This document shows positions 1 through 8,751 of a stretch of DNA of 64,000 bases, piece by piece; the first letter of the stretch is position 1; every line of letters starts with the position of its first letter. The notes under the pieces were generated by a model, which made no database searches, was not told the origin of the DNA, and worked only from the letters and a program-made list of their open reading frames with translations. A program made the translations under genes and the position numbers. The DNA is taken from contig NZ_BLAE01000019.1 in the NCBI RefSeq assembly GCF_009687865.1, positions 29,104 to 93,103 on the forward strand. Reading direction: 5' to 3'. The DNA is from Acrocarpospora macrocephala. GTDB taxonomy: Bacteria > Actinomycetota > Actinomycetes > Streptosporangiales > Streptosporangiaceae.

Positions 1-83
1 CCGACGAGGCCCAGCCGACGACACCGGCTGAGCCTCTGGGGGCGGTCAACTCGCAAAACGGTCACGCCACACCAGAAGGGTAA
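1..83 (+). CDS. C-terminal end of an upstream gene (partial)
   Basis: An open frame enters the window (first complete codon at base 3) and stops at TAA 81-83. The tail is acidic and rich in Pro, Ala and Thr, typical of a disordered actinobacterial C-terminus, and ends NGHATPEG. The stop lies 8 bases before the next start, so the two genes could be co-transcribed. In related actinobacteria a helix-turn-helix gene often precedes hbhA, but nothing visible here identifies the product. Confidence 0.4.
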   Translation, partial: DEAQPTTPAEPLGAVNSQNGHATPEG

Positions 84-91
84 CGCCAATC

Positions 92-490
92 ATGACCCTC
101 GCCACCGAGGTGAAGAAGCTCACCGAGTCGAAGCCGTTCTACGCCATCACCGGCGCCGGCGACTTCGCCATGGAGAAGATCCGCGAACTGCCGGAGCAGC
201 TGTCCAAGCTGCAGGACCGCCAGGGCGACGCCAAGAAATACGCCGAGCGCGTCCAGGACCGGGCCGGGAGCTACGCCCGCGAACTCCCCGGCAAGACCAG
301 GGAGTATGCGGAGACGATCAGCTCGCGGCTGAACGAGCTCTACGACGACCTCGCCAAGCGCGGCCGCAAGGTCGTTCGCAAGGTCAGCGGCGGCGCCGCA
401 ATCGAGCTGGAAGAGGTCGCCGAGTCCGCGGGCGCCCGCCGTGCCCCGGCCAAGAAGCCGGTCACGCCGCGCGCCAAGACCAAGGCCTGA
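92..490 (+). CDS. HbhA-like heparin-binding hemagglutinin homologue
   Basis: A 132-residue soluble protein with no signal peptide. Residues about 1-95 are charged and predicted to be helical or coiled-coil. The last 25 residues are Lys/Ala/Pro-rich (AKKPVTPRAKTKA), the layout of mycobacterial HBHA, whose basic tail binds heparan sulfate and whose helix acts in membrane or lipid association. In non-pathogens the family role is unclear and probably envelope-associated. The purine-rich AGAAGGG at 74-80 is a rather distant ribosome site for the ATG at 92. A strong terminator follows. Confidence 0.75.
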   Translation: MTLATEVKKLTESKPFYAITGAGDFAMEKIRELPEQLSKLQDRQGDAKKYAERVQDRAGSYARELPGKTREYAETISSRLNELYDDLAKRGRKVVRKVSGGAAIELEEVAESAGARRAPAKKPVTPRAKTKA

Positions 491-498
491 GCCTGAAG

Positions 499-533
499 GA
501 ACGGCCCGTGTCCCGCCAGGATGCGGGCCGTTC
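499..533 (+). terminator. Rho-independent-type hairpin after the HbhA-like gene
   Basis: A perfect 10-bp inverted repeat (GAACGGCCCG / CGGGCCGTTC) with a 15-base loop begins 9 bases after the stop codon. There is only a short T-tract, as is usual in high-GC actinobacteria. Confidence 0.7.
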
Positions 534-650
534 TGCTGCGCCGGTGCCGACGTCATGTCCAGAGCGACGGCGACGACACGCTCTACGCGGGTCGCGTTCT
601 GTGCTGACCCGTTAGGCTGGGTGCAACCGAAGTGATCCTCCCCGGGAGTG

Positions 651-1007
651 ATGATGCTCTTCAACGGCCCCCTCGACCTGGTCTTCTGGGCAATCTCGCT
701 CGCCGCGCTCGGGATGTCCGGATGGGCGCTCCTGCACGCGATCAGGATCCCCGCCCCTGCGTTCAAGTCTGCGGGCAAGCTCACCAAGAACCTGTGGACG
801 CTTTTCCTCGGTCTGGCGACGTTCTTCACGTTCGTCGCAGCGTTCGGCTCGTTCTTCGGCATCCACCTCTTCGACTTCAGCCGACTGAACATCTTCACGA
901 TCGCGGCTGTGATCGCCTCGGGCATCTACCTGGCCGACGTGAAACCGGCCGTCAACGAGTATCGCGGCGGCGGCAGCAGCAACCAGGGCCCCTACGGCCC
1001 CTGGTAA
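651..1007 (+). CDS. DUF2516 family membrane protein
   Basis: About 118 residues with three hydrophobic segments (about 8-30, 45-65 and 73-90) and a hydrophilic Gly/Ser/Pro tail ending YGPW. Size, topology and the motif LADVKPAVNEY match the actinobacterial DUF2516 family, of unknown function. GTG 648, ATG 651 and ATG 654 are all possible starts, and GGGAG at 643-647 suits 654 best. The 3' end overlaps the convergent lipoprotein gene by 16 bases. Confidence 0.75.
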   Translation: MMLFNGPLDLVFWAISLAALGMSGWALLHAIRIPAPAFKSAGKLTKNLWTLFLGLATFFTFVAAFGSFFGIHLFDFSRLNIFTIAAVIASGIYLADVKPAVNEYRGGGSSNQGPYGPW

Positions 1008-1702
1008 GGGCCGCTCAGTGGCCTCGGCCCTCCCTCTTCCGGGGCGACGCCGCGCGATCGCAGGGTGGCGACCAGCCAGCGGGCCAGCCGGTCGTGACCG
1101 GCCAGGGTGGGGTGGGTGCCGTCGGGCAGCGAGTCGCCTTTGCGCCACTTCTGCGGGAGCGGGTCGGCGAACGGCACCCCGGTGAGCCAGGCGGCTTTCG
1201 CGACTGCGTCCCTGATCTTGTACGCGGCCTTCGGCGGTGATTTCACCCAGATCGGGCCGACCAGCACCACCTTGGCCCTCGGCCAGCGTTGTTTGACCCG
1301 GCCGACCAGCTTGACCGCGGCGCGCTGAACGTCCTTGGCCGCGTTGCGGTCGTTGTGGCCGCCCGCGAGCACGACCAGGTCGGGCTCGGGCCGCCAGGAC
1401 AGCTCCCGTGTGAACGACTGGCTGAAGGTGCGGTGGACCTTGCCCGTCGCGACGAATCCGGCGCCCCGGCCGCCCGCGGTGATCAGCTGCCAGCCGAGCA
1501 GGCGGGCCGTCTCCGCCGCGTAGCTCTTCCAGGCGGGCACCGGGCCCGAGCCCACGGCGAAACTGTCGCCGATGAACATCACCACGGGGGCCCGGAGCGG
1601 AACGAGCGGCGACGGAGTGCTGCCAGCCTCCCCGACGGCGCTCGCGCATCCGGTGACCAGCCCGCAGATCGACAACCACGACACCAGCAACGGCGCGCGC
1701 AT
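992..1702 (-). CDS. SGNH/GDSL-type lipoprotein hydrolase
   Basis: A lipoprotein signal peptide with lipobox LVTGC (numbering from the upstream GTG at 1708, Cys21) precedes an SGNH hydrolase domain. Block I is FIGDSFAVGSG with the nucleophile Ser49, the Asn block is AGGHNDRN, and the Asp/His block is DGTHPTLAGH. The family comprises secreted esterases or acyl hydrolases acting on lipids, polysaccharide acetyl groups or cell-wall esters; the substrate cannot be inferred. ATG 1702 is preferred over GTG 1708 because a GGGGG run lies at suitable spacing. It is transcribed toward and overlaps the DUF2516 gene. Confidence 0.8.
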   Translation of the reverse strand: MRAPLLVSWLSICGLVTGCASAVGEAGSTPSPLVPLRAPVVMFIGDSFAVGSGPVPAWKSYAAETARLLGWQLITAGGRGAGFVATGKVHRTFSQSFTRELSWRPEPDLVVLAGGHNDRNAAKDVQRAAVKLVGRVKQRWPRAKVVLVGPIWVKSPPKAAYKIRDAVAKAAWLTGVPFADPLPQKWRKGDSLPDGTHPTLAGHDRLARWLVATLRSRGVAPEEGGPRPLSGPYQGP

Positions 1703-1743
1703 GCCCACCCCCGGTCTCCAAGCGCAGGCCGGAAGTCTATCGA

Positions 1744-2730
1744 TTACAGCCAGTCACGTTTGCGGAACTGAAAGTAGAGGACCAGGGCGGCGATCGCCCA
1801 GATCGCGGTGGACGTCCAGAATCCCCACATCTGCTGGGATCCGGGGTAGGGCACGTTCTGGCCGTAGAAGCCGGTGATCGCCGTCGGGACCGCGATGATG
1901 GCGGCCCAGCTGGTCACCCGCTTCATGATCAGGTTCATCCGGTTGCTCTGCATGGTCATGTGCGCTTCGCGAATGTTGCCCACCAGGTCGCGGAGGGAGT
2001 CCGTCCATTCGGACGCCCGGAGCACGTGGTCGTACACGTCCTGGAAATAAGGGGTTATGGAGCTGTCCCTGATCACGTCGTTGCGGCGGAACAGGGCGTT
2101 GACGATGTCCCGCATCGGGGAGACCACGCGGCGGAAGGTGACCAGGCTCTGCCGGAGTCCGAAGGTGCGGCGCTGCTGGTCGCGGTCCGGGATCTGCTCG
2201 TCGAACAGGCGGTCCTCCAGGACCTCGATCTGCTCGTCCATGGCCTGCACGACCTCGAAGTGGGTGTCCACCACGTAGTCGAGCACGCCGTGCAGCAGGA
2301 ACGCGACGCCGTGTTCGGCCAGGCCGGAGGAGGAGTCCCAGCGGTTGGTGATCTCCTGAAGGTCGAAACGGTCCGAGGTGCGGACGGTGACCAGGGCGTT
2401 GCTGGTGATGAAGGCCGAGGCCTCGGTCAGGTCGAGCTGGCCGGTGTCGCCGTCGTAGTGCGCGGTGAAGACGTTGAGGAACATGTGCGTGTCGAACATG
2501 TCCAGCTTGGGACGCTGGTTGGGGGTGAGCACGCTCCGGATCGCGAGCTCGTGCAGGCCGAGCTCCTCGCTGATGGCGGCCAGCTCCTCCTCGGACGGAC
2601 TGCACAGGTCGAACCAGATGACCGCGTCGTCCTCGTCCAGGTGATCGGAGACGTCGGCGATGGGAAAGCCTTCGGAGACGAGCTTTCCGTGCCGGTAAAG
2701 GCGCGTGTTCGCCGGGGTGGGCTGGGCCAT
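1744..2730 (-). CDS. CorA-family magnesium/divalent cation transporter
   Basis: 328 residues: a long cytoplasmic helical N-domain, then two C-terminal membrane helices (about 268-288 and 302-322). The conserved pore-loop signature appears as YGQN, the actinobacterial variant of CorA YGMN, in TGFYGQNVPYPG. The C-terminus is basic (FRKRDWL). CorA proteins are homopentameric channels for Mg2+, and some members move Co2+ or Zn2+. It is divergent from the DUF2207 gene with only 56 bases between the starts, so the promoters must be tightly packed. Confidence 0.88.
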   Translation of the reverse strand: MAQPTPANTRLYRHGKLVSEGFPIADVSDHLDEDDAVIWFDLCSPSEEELAAISEELGLHELAIRSVLTPNQRPKLDMFDTHMFLNVFTAHYDGDTGQLDLTEASAFITSNALVTVRTSDRFDLQEITNRWDSSSGLAEHGVAFLLHGVLDYVVDTHFEVVQAMDEQIEVLEDRLFDEQIPDRDQQRRTFGLRQSLVTFRRVVSPMRDIVNALFRRNDVIRDSSITPYFQDVYDHVLRASEWTDSLRDLVGNIREAHMTMQSNRMNLIMKRVTSWAAIIAVPTAITGFYGQNVPYPGSQQMWGFWTSTAIWAIAALVLYFQFRKRDWL

Positions 2731-2786
2731 CGCACCAGCGTACTCCGGGGCGCACAGGACAAGTCGGACCGCTATCGTGGCGGCTC

Positions 2787-4373
2787 ATGGTGAGTCTCGT
2801 TCGTCGGCTCGGGCCGATGGTCGCCGCTGTGGTGACGCTCCTCGTCTTCGCCTCCCCCGCGTACGCCGATCAGAGCGCGCTCACCATGGAGTTGCGCAAG
2901 GACGGCGTGCTGCACGTCAAGGAGGAGGTTGTCCTCAGCGGCGGGCCGGTGACCAGGACTCCGGTGCTCAGGACCCGCCACGATGACGCCAACGATCGCG
3001 TCTACCGGATCGCCAACGTGAAGGGCGCCGCCTTCGATGGGGCCGAGCTGACGATCTCCGCCAGTGGGACCGTGGAGTACGACGTGATCGGCGCGGTGTC
3101 GCCTATCGCGGGCGGCGAGGAGTTGCGGTGGTTCGCGGTTTCCGGGCCGCTGGAGCAGGTCACGGTGAAGGTGGTCGGGCCGGGGCAGGTGCAGAACCTG
3201 GCATGTTTCGCCGGGGATGTCGGGGCCGCGCTCGGGTGCACGACCGCCGCCATGGACGAGACCGGCGAAACCGCCGAGTTCGAACAGCAAGGGCTCGCGG
3301 CCGGGCAGGTGCTGACCGTCGTGGTCGGGTATCCGGCCGGGACCACCGGGGCCGCGCCGACGCTGGAACATCGGTTCAGCCTGGGCGCCGCGTTCACGGT
3401 GAACGCGATCACCGGGGGGTCGCTGGCGTTGCTGCTGGTGCTGCTGCTCGGGGGGTTCTGGCTGGTCTACTGGACGCGGGGGCGGGACGCACGGGTGATC
3501 GGGGCCGAGTCCGGGGTTCGCGGGGGGCATGAGAACGGGCAGTTCGCGCCGCCGGACGGGGTGCGTCCCGGGCAGATCGGGACGCTCATCGACGAGCAGG
3601 CCGACGTGATCGATGTGACCGCGACGATCGTGGATCTGGCGGTGCGGGGATATATGCGGATCGATGAGCAGCCCCGGGAGACGTATGACGCGCCGGACTG
3701 GCTGCTGGTGAAACTGCCGAAGGCGCCGGTCGCGAGCCTGCTGCCATACGAGCGGGCGCTGTATGACTCGATCTTCGATTTGCGGGACGAGGTGCTGCTG
3801 TCGCAGCTGCACGGGGGATTCACGACCGGTCTTGGGCGGGTACGGGATGCGCTCTACCGTGATGTCGTCAAGCAGGGGTGGTTCACTCGGCGGCCCGATT
3901 CGGTGCGGTCGCTGTGGACGGTTCTCGGGATCGTCGTGACCGTGCTCGGGGTGGCGGGGACGGTGGCGCTGGCGATGTTCACGACGTACGGGCTGGTGGG
4001 GCTTGCGGTGATCATTTTGGGGGCGGCGGTCACCGTGGGCGGGCAGTTCATGCCGGCGAAGACGGCCAGCGGGGCCACGGCGCTGGCGCACACGCTCGGC
4101 TTCCGGGAATACCTTGCCGCGGGCGATATCAGCGACATTCCGGCCGGGCAGCGGGCCGAGCTGTTCTCGCGCTACCTGCCGTACGCGGTGATCTTCGACA
4201 GCGTGGATCGCTGGGCCCGGGTGGTGGCCTCGATCAAGGGCGAGGGCGACAACCTGTACTGGTACCACGGCCCCGCCGAATGGGACCTGTCCAAGTTCGC
4301 CGACTCGATGCGCACCTTCACGATGACCACCTCCGGAGCGATCTCCTCTTCCCGCCAGTTCAGGACGTTCTAA
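2787..4373 (+). CDS. DUF2207 domain membrane protein
   Basis: 528 residues. A signal peptide (cleavage near AYA-DQS, about residue 27) is followed by an extracellular beta-rich DUF2207 region (about 30-200), one membrane helix near 207-230, a cytoplasmic stretch, a helical hairpin near 375-420, and a C-terminal domain. This is the normal architecture of DUF2207 proteins, predicted membrane proteins of unknown role. The start is supported by the signal peptide. A TATCGT box 8 bases before the ATG suggests a leaderless transcript. The 3' end overlaps the asparaginase gene by 14 bases. Confidence 0.8.
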   Translation: MVSLVRRLGPMVAAVVTLLVFASPAYADQSALTMELRKDGVLHVKEEVVLSGGPVTRTPVLRTRHDDANDRVYRIANVKGAAFDGAELTISASGTVEYDVIGAVSPIAGGEELRWFAVSGPLEQVTVKVVGPGQVQNLACFAGDVGAALGCTTAAMDETGETAEFEQQGLAAGQVLTVVVGYPAGTTGAAPTLEHRFSLGAAFTVNAITGGSLALLLVLLLGGFWLVYWTRGRDARVIGAESGVRGGHENGQFAPPDGVRPGQIGTLIDEQADVIDVTATIVDLAVRGYMRIDEQPRETYDAPDWLLVKLPKAPVASLLPYERALYDSIFDLRDEVLLSQLHGGFTTGLGRVRDALYRDVVKQGWFTRRPDSVRSLWTVLGIVVTVLGVAGTVALAMFTTYGLVGLAVIILGAAVTVGGQFMPAKTASGATALAHTLGFREYLAAGDISDIPAGQRAELFSRYLPYAVIFDSVDRWARVVASIKGEGDNLYWYHGPAEWDLSKFADSMRTFTMTTSGAISSSRQFRTF

Positions 4374-5274
4374 CCCGGATTTCTCCCACTGCCCGCCCGC
4401 CACCGAGCACTGGGACGGCCAGTTCGTCCAGCTCCGGCGCGTCGAATCCGAGGGCGCGCAGCGCGGCGATCGTGACCGGCACCCGGGCCCGCTGGCTCCC
4501 GTCCACGATCTTGATCACCGCGGCCCGGCCGTCGTCGTGCGCGAACGCGTCGAACGCCTCGGCTCCGGCCTTGAGCATCAGGCCGGGGATCGCGCGCATC
4601 AGCTTCGCCTCCGGGTAATGAGTGCCGCTGGTGAACTCGGGGTGGGCGCGCATCGCGTCCGCGACCCGGCGTTCCAGGCTGCCGGGGGTGGCTTGGACGA
4701 TGCGGCGGAATGCCCGTACCAGGCCGGTCATCGAGCAGAAGAACAGCGGCGCGCCACAGCCGTCCACACCCGTGGCGGGCACCCGCTCCGAGGTGAACTC
4801 CTCGACGGTGGAGCGGATCGTCTTCTGGAGCGGATGGGACGGGTCGCGGTAGTCGTCCAGCGGCCAGTCGTTGGCCGCGCAGGTCGCGAGCATGGCGGCG
4901 TGTTTGCCGGAGCAGTTCATATAGATGCGGGCGCGCTTCTGAACCGACCGGTCGTGGGGGAAGTCCTCGGGGCAGCGCAGGACGCTCTCGTCCAGGCCCG
5001 CACCCGCCAGGATGGCTCGCACGCCCTCGACGTGGAAGGGCTCGCCTGCGTGGCTGCCGCAGGCCAGCGCGAGCAGTTCGTGATCCAGGGCGAGACCGGC
5101 GGTGAGCATGCCGAGCGCCTGGAGGGGTTTCATAGAGGAACGAGGGGAGGCCGGGGTCTGCACTTCACCGTGCACCCGGACGGGCTTGCCATCGCCATCA
5201 ACGGCGATCATCCGGGCCCGGTGCGTCGACTCGACGAACCCGGAGCGGACCACCTCGACGATCAATTCGGACAT
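4360..5274 (-). CDS. Asparaginase, Rhizobium-type (Asparaginase_II family)
   Basis: 304 residues matching the thermolabile Rhizobium etli-type asparaginase family, unrelated to E. coli AnsA/AnsB. Family blocks are visible: N-terminal [13 protein letters not shown], the catalytic-region SPRSSMKP (Ser46-Lys49), [20 protein letters not shown] with its conserved Cys, and VDGCGAPLF. It hydrolyses L-asparagine to aspartate and ammonia in the cytoplasm. No signal peptide. Divergent from dtd, with about 100 bases between starts. Confidence 0.85.
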   Translation of the reverse strand: MSELIVEVVRSGFVESTHRARMIAVDGDGKPVRVHGEVQTPASPRSSMKPLQALGMLTAGLALDHELLALACGSHAGEPFHVEGVRAILAGAGLDESVLRCPEDFPHDRSVQKRARIYMNCSGKHAAMLATCAANDWPLDDYRDPSHPLQKTIRSTVEEFTSERVPATGVDGCGAPLFFCSMTGLVRAFRRIVQATPGSLERRVADAMRAHPEFTSGTHYPEAKLMRAIPGLMLKAGAEAFDAFAHDDGRAAVIKIVDGSQRARVPVTIAALRALGFDAPELDELAVPVLGGGRAVGEIRVRTS

Positions 5275-5376
5275 GCCCGCGAGTCTATTGATGAGAAAGT
5301 CGTGATCTGGACAACCGGCTGTGGGATGGGTTCCTCGTCAATACGAACCACCCCGCCTCATGGCAGAATCCACCCC

Positions 5377-5802
5377 ATGCGCGCGGTGGTCCAACGAGTC
5401 AGCTCAGCCTCGGTAACCGTGGACGGCACCACCATCGGAGCCATCCACGAACCCGGCCTCCTCGTCCTGGTCGGCGTCACCCACACCGACACCCCCGCCC
5501 AGGCCGCCAAACTCGCCACCAAACTCTGGCACCTGCGCATCCTCGACGGCGAGAAGTCCTGCTCCGACACCGCCGCCCCTCTCCTCGTCATCAGCCAGTT
5601 CACCCTCTACGCCGACACCGGCAAAGGCCGCCGCCCCACCTGGCAGGCCGCCGCCCCCGGCCCCACGGCCGAACCCCTGGTCGAAACCGTCATCACCACC
5701 CTCCGCACCCTCGGCGCCCACGTAGAAACCGGCAAATTCGGCGCCGACATGAAGGTCTCCCTCGTAAACGACGGCCCGATCACCCTGATCATCGACGTCT
5801 AG
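5377..5802 (+). CDS. dtd: D-aminoacyl-tRNA deacylase
   Basis: 141 residues, full family length. It begins [15 protein letters not shown] and carries the active-site motif SQFTLYAD and the C-terminal Gly-transPro-type motif NDGPITL. It hydrolyses D-aminoacyl-tRNA (and mischarged Gly-tRNA-Ala), recycling the tRNA. The reading frame stays open far upstream, but only the ATG at 5377 gives the conserved N-terminus. Monocistronic. Confidence 0.93.
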   Translation: MRAVVQRVSSASVTVDGTTIGAIHEPGLLVLVGVTHTDTPAQAAKLATKLWHLRILDGEKSCSDTAAPLLVISQFTLYADTGKGRRPTWQAAAPGPTAEPLVETVITTLRTLGAHVETGKFGADMKVSLVNDGPITLIIDV

Positions 5803-5872
5803 CGCTGATCCGAGCGCGCTGACCCAGCCGGGGCACGCCTTGCTTGACCTGCTCCGCGCGTGACGAAACGGT

Positions 5873-5933
5873 CGCAGCGGCTGGGCGGACGGCAGTTGTC
5901 CATCGGATGTACCAGCCAGGGCCAGCCGCTGCG
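5873..5933 (+). terminator. Inverted repeat downstream of dtd
   Basis: A perfect 12-bp inverted repeat (CGCAGCGGCTGG 5873-5884; CCAGCCGCTGCG 5922-5933) encloses a 37-base loop, 71 bases after the dtd stop. It lacks a T-tract, so a terminator role is an inference. I see no gene in 5803-6013. Confidence 0.35.
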
Positions 5934-6013
5934 GACCAGTGGCGTTCTACGGCGAGACCATCACTGCCTATCTGACGACCATGGCCCTAGCCGGTCGGTT
6001 ATCCACGGGATTC

Positions 6014-6319
6014 TCAGTGATCGTCCCAGTGTCCGTCGTGCGAGGCGTGACGGTGTCCGTCGTGAACGTAGTCGACGTGATCCTCATGCGGGACGGCGAC
6101 GTGACCGCAACCCTCCCGATGCTGGTGGACGTGGCCCTCATGCACGACATGAGTGGCCAAGGAGCACTCATCGACATGATCCTCGTGCGTGCGGTGGAGG
6201 TGTCCGTCGTGAACGTAGTCGACATGGTCGCCATGCGGAACGGCGACGTGACCACAACCCACTCCGTGTACATGATCATGGGCTACGTGCGTGCGGTGCT
6301 GCTCGGTGTGAACGCTCAT
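6014..6319 (-). CDS. Histidine-rich repeat protein, probable metal-binding
   Basis: 101 residues, about a quarter histidine. Two nearly identical units of about 40 residues share the core GCGHVAVPHxDHVDYVHDGH, and each has one Cys followed by clustered His and Asp. The start is supported by AGGGGG six bases before the ATG. Similar His-rich proteins occur in actinobacteria near Fur/Zur-type regulators and are presumed to store or chaperone zinc or nickel. A Fur-family gene lies 2 kb away at 8341. The function is inferred from composition. Confidence 0.7.
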   Translation of the reverse strand: MSVHTEQHRTHVAHDHVHGVGCGHVAVPHGDHVDYVHDGHLHRTHEDHVDECSLATHVVHEGHVHQHREGCGHVAVPHEDHVDYVHDGHRHASHDGHWDDH

Positions 6320-6437
6320 TTTTCCCCCTGAAAGGTAGTACGTCTACGGACGCTACCTCCCGATTTCGGGGTGTCTCAGCTACACGATCCGCTCATGATG
6401 AACTACGTTCCGCTACGAGGTTCAGGCTTTGCCGTCT

Positions 6438-7643
6438 CTAGCGGAGGCGGCGGCGAAGGGCGGGGTCGATGGTCACGTTACGGCCCGCGTCGGGAGGGAC
6501 GATTACTTCCTGGGTGGCGGCGACGTTTCCAGCGAGCAGGGGGATGTCTACCGGGACGGTTCGTTTCACGACGGCCAAGGCGATGGGCCCTAGTTCGTGG
6601 TGACGGGCTGAGGAGCCGATGAAGCCGATCTGGCCGGGGGTGGCGGTGCCTTCGGTCGCGCCTTCGATGGAAGCGGTGGGGTCGCCTTCGGCGGGGGTGC
6701 TGACGCCGAGGGTGACGGGGGTGCCGTGTGGGGGCAGGGTGTCGACGCTGCCATCCAGGTGGAGGAAGACGAGGCGGCGGGGCGGGTGGCCGAGGTTGTG
6801 GACGCGAGCGACGGTTTCCTGGCCTCGGTAGCAGCCCTTAGTGAGGTGGACGGCGGAATCGATCCAGCCAACCTCGTGGGGAATGGTCTTGTGGTCGGTG
6901 TCGAAGCCCAGGCGGGGGCGGTGGGCTTCGATGCGGAGCGCATCGTAGGCCCAGAGGCCGGCGGGGCGGGTGATCACCGTGGCAAGGGCGGGGCGGGGAA
7001 CGAGGAGGTCGGTGCCGATGACGACCGCGCCAGGGGTTCTCTCGGCGAGAGCGCGGAGGGCGACCACACCAGGGGAAGCGTCCGAAGCCGCATTCGTGCC
7101 TGCGGAGGACCCAGCCGTTGGCTCCGCGGAGGGCACCGCCGCCAGCCCCGCAGAAGGCCCAGCCGCTGATCCCTTGGAAGGCCCAGCCGCTGATGCCGCG
7201 GAAGGCGCTGCCGTCGGTGCGGTGGAAACGACCGCGTATTCGGCGGTCAGGTCAGTGATCTCAACCCGCAGCATGAAGCGCATTTTTTCGAGATAAGTCG
7301 CCAGTTCGGTCCCAGTGCCCGGTTCGACATGAATCCAGGTGGCGTCGCCGTCGTCAACCAGCGTCAGGTGGTGTTCAACTCGGCCTTGGGGGTCAAGGAT
7401 CAAGGTCTGCGTGTCCGTGCCGGGCGCAAGGGTGTCGACCTTCTGGGAGCTCAGGTCGTTGAGCCACGACAGCCGATCGACGCCCGAGACACGCAGGACA
7501 TCGCGGTTGCTGCGGTCAACCAGTGCCGTGCCCTGGAGGAGAGCGCGTTGTTCCGCGTATGGGTCGCCGTAGTGGGCGGCCACCGAGTCGTCAGGGGCAA
7601 GGGCGGGGACGGCTCCGGGAGTGTTCAGCAACGGGCTGCGCAT
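6438..7643 (-). CDS. ygfZ: YgfZ/GcvT-domain folate-binding Fe-S maintenance protein
   Basis: About 401 residues, related to the T-protein of glycine cleavage. The diagnostic YgfZ motif KGCYRGQE is intact, followed by the GcvT C-terminal barrel. YgfZ proteins use tetrahydrofolate to help maintain or repair Fe-S enzymes. ATG 7643 gives the family-like N-terminus MRSPLLNTPGAV; an in-frame ATG at 7694 would add 17 residues. GGAGG is only one base before ATG 7643, so the start is uncertain. A low-complexity insert of about 45 Ala/Ser/Gly/Pro residues interrupts the middle of the domain. Confidence 0.85.
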   Translation of the reverse strand: MRSPLLNTPGAVPALAPDDSVAAHYGDPYAEQRALLQGTALVDRSNRDVLRVSGVDRLSWLNDLSSQKVDTLAPGTDTQTLILDPQGRVEHHLTLVDDGDATWIHVEPGTGTELATYLEKMRFMLRVEITDLTAEYAVVSTAPTAAPSAASAAGPSKGSAAGPSAGLAAVPSAEPTAGSSAGTNAASDASPGVVALRALAERTPGAVVIGTDLLVPRPALATVITRPAGLWAYDALRIEAHRPRLGFDTDHKTIPHEVGWIDSAVHLTKGCYRGQETVARVHNLGHPPRRLVFLHLDGSVDTLPPHGTPVTLGVSTPAEGDPTASIEGATEGTATPGQIGFIGSSARHHELGPIALAVVKRTVPVDIPLLAGNVAATQEVIVPPDAGRNVTIDPALRRRLR

Positions 7644-7744
7644 ACCTCCAAGGCTATGTCCATCGAGCATCCGGCCGCGCCCAAGGGCAGCCAATTACGG
7701 CTCGACCGCCGCCTGTGTCTCGACTGAGGAGCGCGGGTCGCGAA

Positions 7745-7805
7745 GCGGCCATAGTGATACGGAAAGACACAAGACTGAAGTGGCCGTAGTGACCAGGAAA
7801 GGCAC
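7745..7805. repeat. Imperfect 26-bp direct repeat
   Basis: Two 26-base units (7745-7770 and 7780-7805, about 20 of 26 positions identical, core GGCC-TAGTGA) are spaced 35 bases apart in the gap between ygfZ and the VOC gene. No gene overlaps them and their role is unknown. Confidence 0.4.
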
Positions 7806-7853
7806 GGGTTACGGATCGGCCTAGGGCCCTGTCTCAAAGTCCCGGCTTATTTG

Positions 7854-7868
7854 ATCTTGTGACAAGAT
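7854..7868. promoter_or_regulatory. 15-bp perfect palindrome, candidate operator
   Basis: ATCTTGT-G-ACAAGAT ends 6 bases before the ATG of the VOC gene. A perfect odd-length palindrome at this position is typical of a repressor site or promoter-overlapping operator. No cognate regulator is adjacent in the same direction. Operator function is inferred. Confidence 0.4.
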
Positions 7869-7874
7869 TCCGGG

Positions 7875-8285
7875 ATGCTGCGACTCACCGACTTCATCAT
7901 CGACTGCCCGGACGCGATGAAACTGGCGGCCTTCTACTCCGAGGTGACGGGTCGCCCGGTCAAGGAGGGCAGCCACGAGAACTGGGCCGGTATCCAGTTC
8001 GGCGAGATCGAGCTGGCCTTCAACCCGGTGGAGGACTACCACGCCCCGCAGTGGCCCGACAGCGAGCACCCCAAGCAATTCCACCTCGACTTCGAGGTCG
8101 ACGACATCGAGGCCGAACAGAGCCGCGTCCTGGCCCTCGGGGCGTCTCTGCAGCAGGACTCCATCGGCTCCGACGGCTATGGCTGGCGCGTCTACACCGA
8201 CCCCGTCGGCCACCCCTTCTGCCTCTGCCACAACAAGGGTGTCATCTGGACCGACCAGGGCCTCATCTGGCCCAAGCGCGCTTAG
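7875..8285 (+). CDS. VOC (glyoxalase/bleomycin resistance) family protein
   Basis: 136 residues, a single vicinal-oxygen-chelate fold unit pair. It starts MLRLTDFIIDCPD, has the central beta motif FHLDFEVDD and the C-terminal YTDPVGHPFCLC, which carries the usual metal-ligand region. The family includes metal-dependent lyases, dioxygenases and drug-binding proteins, and no specific substrate can be assigned. A short ribosome site is not obvious. Confidence 0.82.
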   Translation: MLRLTDFIIDCPDAMKLAAFYSEVTGRPVKEGSHENWAGIQFGEIELAFNPVEDYHAPQWPDSEHPKQFHLDFEVDDIEAEQSRVLALGASLQQDSIGSDGYGWRVYTDPVGHPFCLCHNKGVIWTDQGLIWPKRA

Positions 8286-8340
8286 AGCCTGTTTCGAAGT
8301 CGGCGGTTTGGGCGCGTCGTGGGCCGAGCATCGGCCGATG

Positions 8341-8751
8341 TCAGCGGCAGTCGCGGCAGCGGCCGAAGATGGTGAGGTGGTGGACGTCGGTGTCGAAGCC
8401 GAGTTCGGTGCGCAAACCGTCCACCATGCCCTGAACCAGGCCCGGAGGCGCTTCGACGATTTCGCCGCAGCCCCGGCAGACCAGGTGCACATGGTCGGCG
8501 TCGGCGGCCAGGTGGTAGGTGGGCGCGCCGTGGCTCAGGTGGGTGTGTGTGACCAGGCCGAGCTCTTCGAGGAGTTCGAGCGTCCGGTAGACGGTGGAGA
8601 TGTTCACGCCCCGAGCGGTCTGCTGGACCTTGCTACAGATGTCCTCTGGGGTCGCATGACCGAGGGCGCTCACCGCCTCCAGAACGAGCTGGCGCTGCGG
8701 CGTGACCCGGTATCCCTTAGCCCGCAGTTCTTCGTGCCACGTCTCGGTCAT
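8341..8751 (-). CDS. Fur-family metalloregulator
   Basis: 136 residues from ATG 8751; an in-frame ATG 8793 would add 14. The N-terminal winged helix includes the recognition segment NISTVYRTLELL. The C-terminal dimerisation domain has HVHLVCRGCGEI and FGRCRDC, the two CxxC motifs that bind structural zinc. Fur-family proteins repress iron, zinc or peroxide genes; which metal is sensed cannot be decided. The His-rich protein at 6014 and the region upstream of this gene are plausible targets. Confidence 0.88.
   Translation of the reverse strand: MTETWHEELRAKGYRVTPQRQLVLEAVSALGHATPEDICSKVQQTARGVNISTVYRTLELLEELGLVTHTHLSHGAPTYHLAADADHVHLVCRGCGEIVEAPPGLVQGMVDGLRTELGFDTDVHHLTIFGRCRDCR

Noticed and set aside
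6014..6319. CRISPR-like or regulatory repeats at the His-rich locus
   Set aside because: The repeats are coding and explained by two internal protein units; the frame and ribosome site are good.
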